A stretch of 64,000 nucleotides of DNA from Thermoplasmatales archaeon E-plasma (GCA_000496135.1 KI542676.1:1-64000); one strand, 5' to 3'. Numbered from the stretch's first letter, positions 16,680 to 25,269 are shown. The notes: generated by a model not told the origin, from the letters alone. A program made the numbers and translations.

Positions 16680-17744
16680 TCACACCATTATCAATAGTTC
16701 TTTTATCTTTGCCGGTTCAAGCCCATAAACTTTTCCATTCACTATTTTCCTGACATTATCTCTTTCGTTTTCAGCCCTGAGCATAACAGAAAATATGGAA
16801 CCCAGAGAATTGCTCTGCGTGGAAAGCAAATCAAGATATTTTTTAAGAATTGATCCCTGTATTTTCTGCTCAAGCAAGGGCATGCTCATCTTTGTATTCT
16901 GCTCCCTCTCAATCATAACTGACAGGAGGTCCTCAATCACTTTGACATGATCCGGATTTCCTGTAAGCTGGTTAAAGAACTCCTCAAGCCTTGAAATTTT
17001 AACGTTTCCGAAGGGAATAAGACCCGGCAGTAGTAAATCGAAGGGCAGTTTAAGGTAATGCCCCTTCATCAGTATCATGACATTTCTTTCATCCACTCTT
17101 GCCTGAAAATAACGCATTATTGCCCCTTCATCCCCTCTGAAAAATTTAATTGAATCCATCAATCTTTCATAATGCATTATGTCGAGTGAATACAGCAATA
17201 TGGAAATATCTCCGGTTTTTCTGAAATTATCCATATATTTGAGCATCTCAATTCCATATCCCATCTTCACAAGGTACTTGGAAATTGATTCAATGTCGCC
17301 TTCCTCTGACATAATATTATAATCCTCCTTTGTGAGGAGAGAAGTTCTCATTCCAATGGGTATCTTCTTGTCATTTACGAGGAATATATCGGATTCTGAT
17401 ATTGACCTGTTAAGAAATTTAGCCGTAAGGAGAGATTTTATGCTTTCAATGTCCCACCTTGATAAATAAGCGGTGATAAAAGATCTGGCTGATGGAGGAG
17501 TTCCTTCCGCAAGTCTAACAATGATTTCAATCATTCTCCTGTTTGATGCAATTTCCACAAGATCCTTTCCTTCATAGGTGTTGAAAAGCTCAACTATATC
17601 CTTTTTGAAAGTTGTTTCGTTGAGAATTCTTGTAATTTCCTCAAAATTAGGAGCTTCGCTAAGCCTGTTTATCTGTTCACTGTTGAGAAGCTCTGTCTTT
17701 ATAAGTCTGCTTCTGCCATAATTGCCGGCAAAGGAAATTTCCAT
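16680..17744 (-). CDS. A-type ATP synthase subunit C
   Basis: This 354-residue, all-helical, funnel-shaped subunit links the central shaft to the proteolipid ring (homologue of V-type subunit d). Visible features are the N-terminal YGRSRLIKTELLNSEQI, TAYLSRWDIESIKSLLTAKF, and YFQARVDERNVMILMKGHYL, the repeated helical pattern that contains WDIEN-like motifs in the family. The ATG overlaps the subunit E stop (TGA at 17744-17746) by one base. Confidence 0.92.
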   Translation of the reverse strand: MEISFAGNYGRSRLIKTELLNSEQINRLSEAPNFEEITRILNETTFKKDIVELFNTYEGKDLVEIASNRRMIEIIVRLAEGTPPSARSFITAYLSRWDIESIKSLLTAKFLNRSISESDIFLVNDKKIPIGMRTSLLTKEDYNIMSEEGDIESISKYLVKMGYGIEMLKYMDNFRKTGDISILLYSLDIMHYERLMDSIKFFRGDEGAIMRYFQARVDERNVMILMKGHYLKLPFDLLLPGLIPFGNVKISRLEEFFNQLTGNPDHVKVIEDLLSVMIEREQNTKMSMPLLEQKIQGSILKKYLDLLSTQSNSLGSIFSVMLRAENERDNVRKIVNGKVYGLEPAKIKELLIMV

Positions 17745-18313
17745 CAGTTTGCACCAATATTTTCAAGTATCCTGGCTTCTAATTCCGGTTTGATTTCTTT
17801 AAACAGCCTGTCTATCCTGAAATCGATAATTTTTTCAGCATTTGCTGAATTGCATATAATACCCATTTTGATGGCAGGGTCTTTTTTCACATTTATTTCC
17901 TTTTTTTTCCCTTTTAAAAACTCAAAGTCTTCAGGAGAGCAGTTGACAATAAAATCTCTACCAAGCTCTTTCTCTGCAATTCTCAACGAATCGGTAAGTA
18001 TCTCTTCATATTCCTTCCCATGCTTTAGAGATTCAAGTTTTGAATTCAGGTGCTCCATGAGAGTATTGACAATTTCAGTTTTTCTATTCAGGATAATGGA
18101 ATTTTTCTCCATGTTAATGGAATCATGCTCCCTTCTTCTGGTCACATCGAGATCTGAAGCCATTCTCGCATTGAAATCATCCTGCAGAACTTTCAATTCT
18201 TCATTTGATGCCTTAGAAATATTCTCCAGTTCTGCAGCACACTGACTTCTAATATATGCAAGGCGTTCTTCCCTGTTTTTCTCTATATCTGCCAGAATCT
18301 CTTTAAGGGCCAT
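17744..18313 (-). CDS. A-type ATP synthase subunit E (peripheral stalk)
   Basis: This 189-residue subunit has a long charged N-terminal helix (about residues 1-95, Glu/Arg/Lys-rich, coiled-coil with subunit H) and a globular C-terminal domain that binds the top of the A3B3 head. The latter is recognisable by KMGIICNSANAEKIIDFRID, near the family's usual block. Length is normal. It starts eight bases after the proteolipid gene stop. Confidence 0.9.
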   Translation of the reverse strand: MALKEILADIEKNREERLAYIRSQCAAELENISKASNEELKVLQDDFNARMASDLDVTRRREHDSINMEKNSIILNRKTEIVNTLMEHLNSKLESLKHGKEYEEILTDSLRIAEKELGRDFIVNCSPEDFEFLKGKKKEINVKKDPAIKMGIICNSANAEKIIDFRIDRLFKEIKPELEARILENIGAN

Positions 18314-18321
18314 CTAAACCT

Positions 18322-18558
18322 TCACAGAATTCCGAGCAGTAATACAATACCCAGAACCAGTCCTATGATCCACAGCGTTTCCGGAATAACGAAGAAGAAT
18401 AGAACCTGTCCAAACTTCTCCGGTTTCTCTGCTATTATTCCCATTCCAGCAGCGCCAATTCCCTGCTGTGCCATTCCCGTACCTATAAGACCACCCATGA
18501 TTGCTATTGCTGCAGCAATGGCAACCAAGGGATATGTTGAACCTGTAATCGCTACCAT
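18322..18558 (-). CDS. A-type ATP synthase proteolipid subunit K (c subunit)
   Basis: This 78-residue protein has two membrane helices forming one hairpin. The first is glycine/alanine-rich (about residues 9-42, containing MAQQGIGAAGMG). The second carries the ion-binding glutamate E60 in the VIPETLW motif, typical of A-type c subunits. Multiple copies form the rotor ring that translocates protons. It is the first gene of the operon. The start is the ATG with GAGGAAAG just upstream; a longer overlapping frame here is a shadow. A single-hairpin subunit with one carboxylate is consistent with use as a synthase. Confidence 0.93.
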   Translation of the reverse strand: MVAITGSTYPLVAIAAAIAIMGGLIGTGMAQQGIGAAGMGIIAEKPEKFGQVLFFFVIPETLWIIGLVLGIVLLLGIL

Positions 18559-18589
18559 GAACTTTCCTCAAGGCTAATTATCCTTACTT

Positions 18590-18597
18590 ATTTAAAA
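18590..18597 (-). promoter_or_regulatory. TATA box of the A-ATPase operon
   Basis: The minus strand reads TTTTAAAT here, about 35 bases upstream of the proteolipid ATG. This leaves a short leader that holds the GAGG ribosome binding site (complement of 18566-18569). Confidence 0.5.
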
Positions 18598-18922
18598 GTG
18601 ATTGCAAAGGTTATTAAAGGTGGTAAGCGACGAAAAAAGATGAGATCATCGCACCAGTTCTGGCAATAAAATCTCCGAGATTCTAAAGATAATGAATTTG
18701 GAATTTTCCAAAGAAAGAATAAAAGTGAGAACTGTCAATTGAACTTATGCATTCCAGTTGGAAATTTAAGCCATGAGAACTCCATGGGAACAAAACCTAT
18801 TATAACTACTTCAGTTCATGACGTATCAAATAACCAGCAAGTGGCCAGCTTTTTGTTAATTCTGACAAAGCAATCAGAATCTGCAAATATTTGACAGGTG
18901 ACGATTTTCATGGAATATTGAT

Positions 18923-19093
18923 TTAGAATGGTAAATCATCATTATTGAGACATGTTTCACAAACACAATCGCTGAAGTTATTCTTCAGCCATTGCAGTTT
19001 CTCTCCTGAAACTTTCTGAAAGGTGCACCAGCAAGGAATTGAACTGCAGCATTCGAATTGCTTTCCGCATTTCCCGCAAATCTTTCTCGTCAT
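18923..19093 (-). CDS. Cysteine-rich CWC-type mini-protein (56 aa)
   Basis: A short frame on the minus strand starts at ATG 19091-19093 and ends at TAA 18923-18925. It encodes CGKCGKQFECC, a CWC tripeptide eight residues further on, then a C-terminal CVCETC; there are ten cysteines in 56 residues. The C-x2-C...CC...CWC...C-x-C-x2-C layout matches the cysteine-rich CWC family of small presumed metal-binding proteins, whose function is unknown. It lies in a gene-poor stretch. An AT-rich TATA-like sequence (TTATAA) occurs about 35 bases upstream, and no strong ribosome binding site is seen. Confidence 0.7.
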   Translation of the reverse strand: MTRKICGKCGKQFECCSSIPCWCTFQKVSGEKLQWLKNNFSDCVCETCLNNDDLPF

Positions 19094-19816
19094 ATTGCAG
19101 AAGAATAGATTTTGCCATTATAATTTTTAGTGAAATATGACTCTTGTACAAAAGCCTTCATTCCCTTACACTATAACATAAACTCTCTTGCCGATACACT
19201 TCCTTGATAGCTACACTCTTCCCGGGTTCCCAAAATACGTTACCGGTTTTTCGTAAACCGTTTCAATGTTTTCTCTTATTATCAGGATCTGATAATTGAT
19301 GCTGATCCAGCAGTTAGAATATGAGAGCTTCATGGATGATATCAATACAATAATGAAGTGTCAACGCCGGTTGAATTTTTCCATAAACAGCGGTTAATTC
19401 TTTTCATTCCATATTATGGATGAGGTTTTTGGCTACTCCATATAGAGATGTGAAATTTATTTAAAGAAACCAGGAACATAGAAACATGCAGTTCAAATGT
19501 AAGGAGAAATTTGAAATCGAAGTGACCAGTAGAATATTATAGGAAGAATAAAACAAACATACCTGAATAATACAAAGCATAAATAAAGGAATGGACAGAC
19601 CGGCACCACTGTTCAGATGTGAGCAGACTGCAAGAGATCACATACGCGGATTTCACAAGTTCATGGAATCAAAACTGGCTAAAATATTATACAAATCCTC
19701 TAGAGACAGTTTCAATAAGCTAATGATTCCCAGAGATATAGTGCATCGGAATGCTCTTAAGGAACACACATGTCAAGTAAATCCCTTCCACTGCACCAGG
19801 ACATACATTAGAAATA
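19094..19816. other. Gene-poor stretch with possible decayed coding remnants
   Basis: No convincing gene fills this 0.7 kb. Short protein-like fragments occur on the minus strand near 19100-19330 in different frames (for example one containing ENIETVYEKPVTYFG). A plus-strand frame at 19591-19860 lacks a promoter, ribosome site or recognisable domain. The picture is of eroded former genes, perhaps insertion-sequence debris, but I could not identify a transposase. Confidence 0.35.
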
Positions 19817-20206
19817 TCAGTCAAGACTGGGAAATACGGATGTTAATTCAAATTTTTTGAAAGAATACCCAATAACAGAAAGATTTATTGCCCAAGGTAT
19901 AAACAACAGTGCTGCTTCTTCGAAAAAAAAGCCAAACCATAAAAAGCCAATACTTTGCAATACAACTATTAAGTAAACCATTTTCTTATTCGGAATGATA
20001 ATGACCGTTAGAGGTATTATCAGCAAAATCAAACTGATTGAAAATAAAAAGAATATAACAAAATCGGTGGAGGGAGTAATATACCCGGATTTATTTAAAC
20101 GATCTAAAGACACCGCCGAAAAAATTATGATAGAAATCAATGAAATTGAAATGGCTATATTCAACCGTTTATCTGTTTTCAAAACTTCCTCTCTGTTGTT
20201 TTTCAT
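19817..20206 (-). CDS. Small four-helix membrane protein, unknown
   Basis: This 129-residue protein has a short charged N terminus and four hydrophobic segments (about residues 15-32, 46-70, 74-96 and 98-113). It is preceded by a strong GGAGG site seven bases before the ATG, unusual in this window, where most first genes appear leaderless. No domain is recognised. It stands alone in the gene-poor region between the ATPase operon and the Lrp regulator, so its role cannot be inferred from context. Confidence 0.6.
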   Translation of the reverse strand: MKNNREEVLKTDKRLNIAISISLISIIIFSAVSLDRLNKSGYITPSTDFVIFFLFSISLILLIIPLTVIIIPNKKMVYLIVVLQSIGFLWFGFFFEEAALLFIPWAINLSVIGYSFKKFELTSVFPSLD

Positions 20207-20359
20207 GCAACTTCCTCCAAATTGATACCTGCAGTTAGGAAAGGGGGTGAACGTATTGATGATTTTATTCTTTTTCCATAACTTAAAGATTTTCCATTCT
20301 CTCCATTCTCATACATTTTTTCCACTCCCCACATAAATAATAGACTTTCCCTATATACG

Positions 20360-20380
20360 CACATCAATGAGATTGATGTG
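20360..20380. repeat. Perfect 9-base-pair inverted repeat
   Basis: CACATCAAT and ATTGATGTG are exact reverse complements around a GAG loop, in the intergenic region upstream of the Lrp gene. The form suits a protein-binding operator or a short RNA hairpin. No T-run follows directly. Confidence 0.5.
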
Positions 20381-20512
20381 ATCCCTTTATTGTATGGACA
20401 GCATTAATGAGATATTATATTTATAATAATAAAGTCATATTGGCCTTTTTCTAACCCGCACCACAAACGTTATGGAGCATGATCAACAAACTTCTTTCAT
20501 TGTAGTAAGTCA

Positions 20513-20644
20513 ATGGGGCACGTGATATTCTATGGAAGAAGACATAGGATTGAGACCTCAGGATTAAGCAAGAGGCTGCTTCACAACATGATGATTGCGA
20601 AGGGAGACTACCTATGTCCCAGAGTAGTAAAATACGACAATTAA
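20513..20644 (+). other. Possible 43-codon ORF or gene remnant
   Basis: An ATG frame ends at TAA within the Lrp promoter and encodes a basic 43-residue peptide (containing GRRHRIETSGLSKRLLHN and ending CPRVVKYDN). It reads like the end of a longer protein, not a complete one, and no family is recognised. It could be a fragment of a lost gene. Confidence 0.2.
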
Positions 20645-20647
20645 ATA
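20639..20647 (+). promoter_or_regulatory. TATA box of the Lrp-type regulator gene
   Basis: AATTAAATA is centred 26 bases upstream of ATG 20670. This supports a leaderless start there and not at the TTG at 20661. Confidence 0.5.
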
Positions 20648-20669
20648 TGAAGCTTGAAGATTGACATTC

Positions 20670-21119
20670 ATGGATGCTAAAGACAGGGAGATTCTAAAAT
20701 ATCTTTTCACAAACGGCCGCGATAAGGTTTCCGATATTTCAAGGGAGCTCAACATTCCCAGAATAACCGTACATGAAAGAATTGAAAGGATGAAGAAGGA
20801 TGATATAATCAGGGGATTTTCGGCGATACCAAACTACCATATCCTTGGGTATGACGTTACAGCATTCATCCTTGCCTCCTTTGATCCAAAGGGTGGCATA
20901 TCCCAGAGGCAGCTTGCGACAGCAATTGCAAAGATTCAGGGAGTGGTTGAGGTCCACATCATTGCAGGTGAATGGGATATGCTGATCAAGGCGCGGGTAA
21001 AGTCAACAAGGGATCTAGGAAAGATAGTACTGGAAAAGCTTAGAGAAATGGACGGCATAGCCAGGACTGCCACGCTGAATGTCTTTGAATCCATTGAAAA
21101 TCAGGAGCTGATATTATGA
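20670..21119 (+). CDS. Lrp/AsnC-family transcriptional regulator
   Basis: The product of about 149 residues begins MDAKDREILKYLFTNGRDKV. An N-terminal winged helix-turn-helix follows (SDISRELNIPRITVHERIERM). The C-terminal RAM/AsnC ligand-binding domain covers about residues 65-145 (TAFILASFDP, GVVEVHIIAGEWDMLIKARV). Such proteins are octameric or dimeric DNA-binding regulators that respond to amino acids. The coding end overlaps the next gene (enoyl-CoA hydratase) by four bases, so regulator and enzyme are made together, which hints at control of acyl-CoA or branched-chain amino-acid catabolism. The TATA box spacing favours ATG 20670 over TTG 20661. Confidence 0.9.
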   Translation: MDAKDREILKYLFTNGRDKVSDISRELNIPRITVHERIERMKKDDIIRGFSAIPNYHILGYDVTAFILASFDPKGGISQRQLATAIAKIQGVVEVHIIAGEWDMLIKARVKSTRDLGKIVLEKLREMDGIARTATLNVFESIENQELIL

Positions 21120-21883
21120 ACAGTGGAGAATCATCGGGAACCATAATAAGAGAACAAAACGGTAGAATCAGAACAATTTTCTTAAACAACCCAAAGAGGT
21201 TAAATTCAATCACAGGAGAGATGGCTGATTTGCTTTCCGGGGAACTGAAGAAAGCGGAAAGAGATCCAAATACAAGAGTGGTTATCCTCAGGGGAAAGGG
21301 AGTGAACTATTCTTCAGGTGCAGACTTGTCAAAATTTGAAACAGGTAACCGGAGTAAGGCAATTGAATTCAGAAAGAGCATGAACAGCGTGGTGCTTACA
21401 ATGAATTCAATGAAGAAACCGGTTCTGGCAGTTCTTCATGGATATTCTCTTGGCGGAGGTCTTGAAATTGCGGAATCTGCAGATATCAGGATTGCAGGAT
21501 CATCAGCAAAAATAGGGCAGCCTGAGATCAAGATCGGCATAAATGCAGGGGCTGGAGGGAACGTCATTCTTCCTAAACTAATGGGGCGGGGAAGAGCACT
21601 TTATCTAATGCTAACCGGTCAAATAATAACGGCAGAACAGGCTGTGAACTGGGGTCTTGTAGATATTGTTTTTGGAGACGGGGAACTCTTTACAAAGGTA
21701 CAGGAAATTGCTGAAAGTATGGCCGGTATGCCAGAGGAAACAGTCTCAGTCTGCAAGAAGCTTGTATATGAAACTCAGAATCTTACAGTGGAGGACGCAC
21801 TTCAAAGAGAATCAGAAGGGTTCGCTGATCTATTCACATCCCCGGAAACCATAAAAAGGATCGAGAAGTTCCTGAAACGTTAA
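21116..21883 (+). CDS. Enoyl-CoA hydratase/isomerase family protein
   Basis: This 255-residue crotonase-fold protein has both oxyanion-hole segments, YSSGADLSKF and HGYSLGGGLEIA. Both catalytic glutamate positions are kept: one in LEIAESADI and one in IGQPEIKIGINAG. GAGGNVILPKLMGRGRA follows as usual. It most likely hydrates trans-2-enoyl-CoA in fatty or branched acyl-CoA oxidation; isomerase activity is possible. It is translationally coupled to the Lrp regulator. The other steps (acyl-CoA dehydrogenases, thiolase) are encoded at 45798-49146 in this window. Confidence 0.9.
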   Translation: MNSGESSGTIIREQNGRIRTIFLNNPKRLNSITGEMADLLSGELKKAERDPNTRVVILRGKGVNYSSGADLSKFETGNRSKAIEFRKSMNSVVLTMNSMKKPVLAVLHGYSLGGGLEIAESADIRIAGSSAKIGQPEIKIGINAGAGGNVILPKLMGRGRALYLMLTGQIITAEQAVNWGLVDIVFGDGELFTKVQEIAESMAGMPEETVSVCKKLVYETQNLTVEDALQRESEGFADLFTSPETIKRIEKFLKR

Positions 21884-21952
21884 GTCTTCGTTCAACGTTT
21901 CACTGGAGGAATAAGCAATATTAACCCTGTTATTATTGACAATTACTAATCA

Positions 21953-21961
21953 TTTTATAAA
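21953..21961 (+). promoter_or_regulatory. TATA box of the PRPP synthetase operon
   Basis: TTTTATAAA is centred 25 bases before ATG 21982, which indicates a leaderless start at that ATG and not at the upstream in-frame GTG (21967). Confidence 0.55.
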
Positions 21962-21981
21962 GTTAAGTGATTGGCTGTGTA

Positions 21982-22839
21982 ATGCTTATAGTTTCAACAA
22001 AGAACTGTCTCAATACAGCCATTGAAATTTGTGACAAATCAGATCATCATCTCATAATGACTGAGGTAAAGAGGTTTCCGGATGGAGAGCTCTATGTCAG
22101 GGTAGTTGAGTCTGTGGAGGGTCAGGAAGTACTTGCAATAGGAAACACAAGAGAAGACGGAGAGGCACTGGAATTCATGCTTTTGCTCAACGCACTGAAA
22201 GAAAATGGTGCATCCAGTGTCACAGCATTCCTTCCATATTTTGGATATGCAAGACAGCATATGATTTATAAACCTGGAGAAGCAATCTCATCAAAGGTAT
22301 TTACCCAGATGCTTTCAGAATATTCTGATGAGATAATCACCATAAACATTCATGATAATTCAACCATGAAATACAGCAAAAAGAAATTTGTTGTAATCAG
22401 CATGGTAAAACACATTGCAAGATACTTTTTAGATATGAACATCGGTCTGGTTGTTGCACCGGACGACGGCGCAATGGAGATAGCCAGTGAGGCAGGGAAA
22501 ATACTCAACGTAGATTCGAGGCATCTGGACAAGAAACGTATTGATTCAATAACTGTAAGTTATTCAGAAGCAAGATTTGATGTAAGGGGGAAAAATATAC
22601 TCCTTATTGATGACATAATATCCACCGGCGGAACAATTAAAAAATCCATAAAACTGCTCAGGGAAATGGGGGCAAACAGAATTTACGTCGGTGCGATCCA
22701 TGGGATATTCATCAATAATTCCGGTGATGATATTGCGGGAATGTGTGACGAACTTGTGGTAACAGATACCATATATTCCAGGTACAGCAAAGTAAAGATA
22801 TCAGATTCCATTGAAGAGATAATAAGTGAGGTGGCATAG
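21982..22839 (+). CDS. prs: Ribose-phosphate pyrophosphokinase (PRPP synthetase)
   Basis: This enzyme of about 285 residues transfers pyrophosphate from ATP to ribose 5-phosphate, giving PRPP for nucleotide and histidine synthesis. It shows FPDGELYVRV near the N terminus, FLPYFGYARQ (ATP-binding flexible region), INIHDNS and VVAPDDGAMEIA (catalytic region), and the PRPP-binding loop LLIDDIISTGGT. It resembles the short, class III-like archaeal enzymes such as that of Thermoplasma. The next gene, kptA, begins immediately after its stop, so they are one operon. Confidence 0.95.
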   Translation: MLIVSTKNCLNTAIEICDKSDHHLIMTEVKRFPDGELYVRVVESVEGQEVLAIGNTREDGEALEFMLLLNALKENGASSVTAFLPYFGYARQHMIYKPGEAISSKVFTQMLSEYSDEIITINIHDNSTMKYSKKKFVVISMVKHIARYFLDMNIGLVVAPDDGAMEIASEAGKILNVDSRHLDKKRIDSITVSYSEARFDVRGKNILLIDDIISTGGTIKKSIKLLREMGANRIYVGAIHGIFINNSGDDIAGMCDELVVTDTIYSRYSKVKISDSIEEIISEVA

Positions 22840-23586
22840 TTGGAAGATCAGGATCTAAGATCATGCAGAGAACATGGGCCATTCAGGGGAGAAATCTGCC
22901 CTGTTTGCGGTGACGAGGGCAAGGGGCTGATGCACCCTGATGAGATAGAAGGGGTTAGCAGAATCCTGGCTGGAATGCTCAGGCACTTTCCGGAAAATTA
23001 CGGAGTGAGAATGGATCCACATGGATGGGTTAAGATTTACACAATTGTTCCTGCCATAAGAACACAGAGAAGAAGATATGGATGGATCACACCTTATCAC
23101 ATTATTGCTCTTGCTAAAACCGACCACCGGCAGAGGTATGAAGTTAATGAAAGAGATGAGATCAGGGCCACATATGGTCACACAATTCCAGTTGACCTGT
23201 CTGATCTACCTGAGGAAAACATTCCGGAAATTGTTTATTACCAGACCACCCCGGAAGAGTATGAGTTCATTATGGAAACCGGAATAAGCCCGTCTGACAA
23301 GACCTATGTTCATCTTTCATCCACATACAGGAAAGCGTATGTTTCAGGGCTGTTTCATGTGGATAATCCTCTGATTCTTGATGTGGATACACAAAAATAC
23401 ATTGAATCAGGTGGAAAGATTTACAGGGCATCACACGAGGTATATCTGTGCAAGGAAATATCTCCGGAATTTCTGAAAAAATCAGAAGTTGAAGAGGTGG
23501 AACTCACAGAGGACGAACAGGAGGATATTAAAAGGGTTAAGATGAAGAGAGAAGCAAGATCCCGGGATCAGCAGGATCTAGCTTAA
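22840..23586 (+). CDS. kptA: RNA 2'-phosphotransferase (Tpt1/KptA)
   Basis: KptA removes an internal 2'-phosphate from RNA by transfer to NAD+, the reaction that finishes tRNA splicing in eukaryotes. The 248-residue product has an N-terminal zinc-binding extension (CREHGPFRGEICPVCGDEG), common in archaeal members. The core follows: SRILAGMLRHFPE, GWVKI, TYGHTIP, HLSSTYRKAYVSG and YRASHEVYLCKEI. The C-terminal tail (about residues 215-248) is highly charged. Translation starts at TTG 22840 directly after the prs TAG, with a GAGGTG ribosome site in the prs end. Its biological substrate in archaea is unclear, because archaeal ligases do not leave a 2'-phosphate in the usual route. Confidence 0.92.
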   Translation: MEDQDLRSCREHGPFRGEICPVCGDEGKGLMHPDEIEGVSRILAGMLRHFPENYGVRMDPHGWVKIYTIVPAIRTQRRRYGWITPYHIIALAKTDHRQRYEVNERDEIRATYGHTIPVDLSDLPEENIPEIVYYQTTPEEYEFIMETGISPSDKTYVHLSSTYRKAYVSGLFHVDNPLILDVDTQKYIESGGKIYRASHEVYLCKEISPEFLKKSEVEEVELTEDEQEDIKRVKMKREARSRDQQDLA

Positions 23587-25236
23587 TTCCGGGAGATTGC
23601 TGATTATATAATATTCCAGTTTTGAGATTCCCTGCTCCATTGCAGATTTAATGTCATGCTGGTTCTTTGTATAGTTTTTAACATTGAATTCCATATCTGG
23701 ATCTCTCACAAATTTTATGCCCTTGCTCTCTGCAATCTTTCTGTAGGCTACCTGCCTGTTTCTATCCATGCTGTCCAGGCTTCTTTCTGACATGATAACA
23801 GTGCATTGATCTGCAAGGGCAAGTGCCTGATCCTGATGTTTATATATATTTGAATCTATTGAAAGCTCCGCAATTTCCGGAAGATCTTTGTAATTTACTG
23901 GCGGAATGGCAAAAATATCTGCCCTCTCTGCTTCAGTGGACAGGCAAACGTCGATTCCCAGCCTCTTAATCTCCTTCTCATAATAGATCAGCAATCTGTC
24001 AAATTCCTTTTTCTTGAAAGGGTCCGTTATCTTTCTAAGATCTCCTCCTATAGCTCCCTCTCTTTCATAGATGGTAACTTTCAATCCACTTTCCCTTGCC
24101 TTCAGGGCTGCTTCCAGTCCTGAAATTCCACCTCCAGCAATAGTAATTTCACCTTTCAATCCAGTGAAACGTCTTCGTGTCAGTTCAAAGCCTGTTAATG
24201 TGTTTACCGTGCATCTGACCTCTCCGTATGAAAGATCTCTGCATGCCTGATTACACCTGATGCATGGCCTGATTTCCCTGTTTCCGGTGAGAACTTTTGA
24301 AGGGAAGAATGGATCTGCAAGCGCTGGTCTTCCCAGGGCTACAAAATCCACGGCCTTCAATGCTTCTTCAATTGATTCAGGTGTTGTCATTGATCCGACT
24401 ATCATCGTCTTAACTTTTGGTTTTCGGGGGAGTTTCTTCAGTATATGCATCTCATTAGAATAGAACGAGGCCGAAGAACCGGGAGGAGCAAATCTTCCAG
24501 CAGAAAAATGCACATAATCAATGTTTCTCAGTGATTCAGCAACCGCCAGGCCATATGAGGCATCATATCCATCTGAATCGTCTTCATACAGGCTGAGTCT
24601 GATTCCCACTGGTATTGCAGAGGATTCCCTTACAAGATCTATAATTTCCTGAGGAAATGTCAGGCGTTTCTGGAAGGATCCACCATATCTGTCCGATCTC
24701 GTATTCAGAGCAGGGGAAAGAAATTCCTGAATCAGATAGCCATGTGCTCCATGAATTTCTATTCCGTCAAAATTGGCTGTTCTGGCAATTCTTGCAGCAG
24801 ATTCAAAGGCTTTTCTGACCTGTTCCATATCTTCTTCTGCCATCTCTGCAGGTTTATGGCCCATGTAATCCACTGCCGATGGCGCAATAATTCTCTCATT
24901 TTTTGGGGATAGAGCCTTCCCGCCTGCATGAACTATCTGGAGAAATATCTTTGACTGATGCCGGTGAATACTCTCCGTGAGTCTCTTGAGTTTCGGTATA
25001 TGGTCGGAAACTCCAATGACCATTTCATTTCTGGAACCTTTAGCTGAGTCCATAAAAACATAGGAATATTCTGTTATAATGAGTCCAAAACCGCCAAGCG
25101 CTCTCTCTTCAAGGTAGGAAATGTGATTGTTGTTGGTTAGTCCACTTGGATCAGCCAGGTTTGAAATCATGGGTGCCATTACAAACCTGTTTTTAATCCA
25201 GGTTTCACCAATATATTCTCCGGTTAAACTCTTCAT
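23578..25236 (-). CDS. Old yellow enzyme/2,4-dienoyl-CoA reductase-like flavoprotein
   Basis: In this 552-residue protein the N-terminal TIM-barrel FMN domain (about residues 1-330) has RFVMAPMISNLA, EIHGAHGYLIQEFLSPALN, RSDRYGGSFQKRL and VALGRPALADP. A cysteine cluster CIRCNQAC then another cysteine about ten residues on (YGEVRC) binds a 4Fe-4S centre. A Rossmann FAD-type motif (TIAGGGISGLEAALKARESG) follows. The C-terminal nucleotide domain is shorter than in E. coli FadH (about 670 residues). It could reduce unsaturated acyl-CoAs or enones; substrate unknown. The gene is convergent with kptA and overlaps it by nine bases. Confidence 0.85.
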   Translation of the reverse strand: MKSLTGEYIGETWIKNRFVMAPMISNLADPSGLTNNNHISYLEERALGGFGLIITEYSYVFMDSAKGSRNEMVIGVSDHIPKLKRLTESIHRHQSKIFLQIVHAGGKALSPKNERIIAPSAVDYMGHKPAEMAEEDMEQVRKAFESAARIARTANFDGIEIHGAHGYLIQEFLSPALNTRSDRYGGSFQKRLTFPQEIIDLVRESSAIPVGIRLSLYEDDSDGYDASYGLAVAESLRNIDYVHFSAGRFAPPGSSASFYSNEMHILKKLPRKPKVKTMIVGSMTTPESIEEALKAVDFVALGRPALADPFFPSKVLTGNREIRPCIRCNQACRDLSYGEVRCTVNTLTGFELTRRRFTGLKGEITIAGGGISGLEAALKARESGLKVTIYEREGAIGGDLRKITDPFKKKEFDRLLIYYEKEIKRLGIDVCLSTEAERADIFAIPPVNYKDLPEIAELSIDSNIYKHQDQALALADQCTVIMSERSLDSMDRNRQVAYRKIAESKGIKFVRDPDMEFNVKNYTKNQHDIKSAMEQGISKLEYYIISNLPELS

Positions 25237-25269
25237 GATGCAATATTGTCCATTAATATTTAAGAAAAC

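Noticed and set aside
18314-18571. 85-codon minus-strand frame overlapping the proteolipid gene
   Set aside because: The proteolipid frame (18322-18558) has both membrane helices and the PET glutamate; the other frame reads as a cysteine/glycine-rich shadow.
19591-19860. 89-codon plus-strand frame beginning MDRPAPLFRCEQ
   Set aside because: No domain, no ribosome binding site, no TATA at leaderless distance, and it converges into the end of the better-supported membrane gene at 19817-20206.
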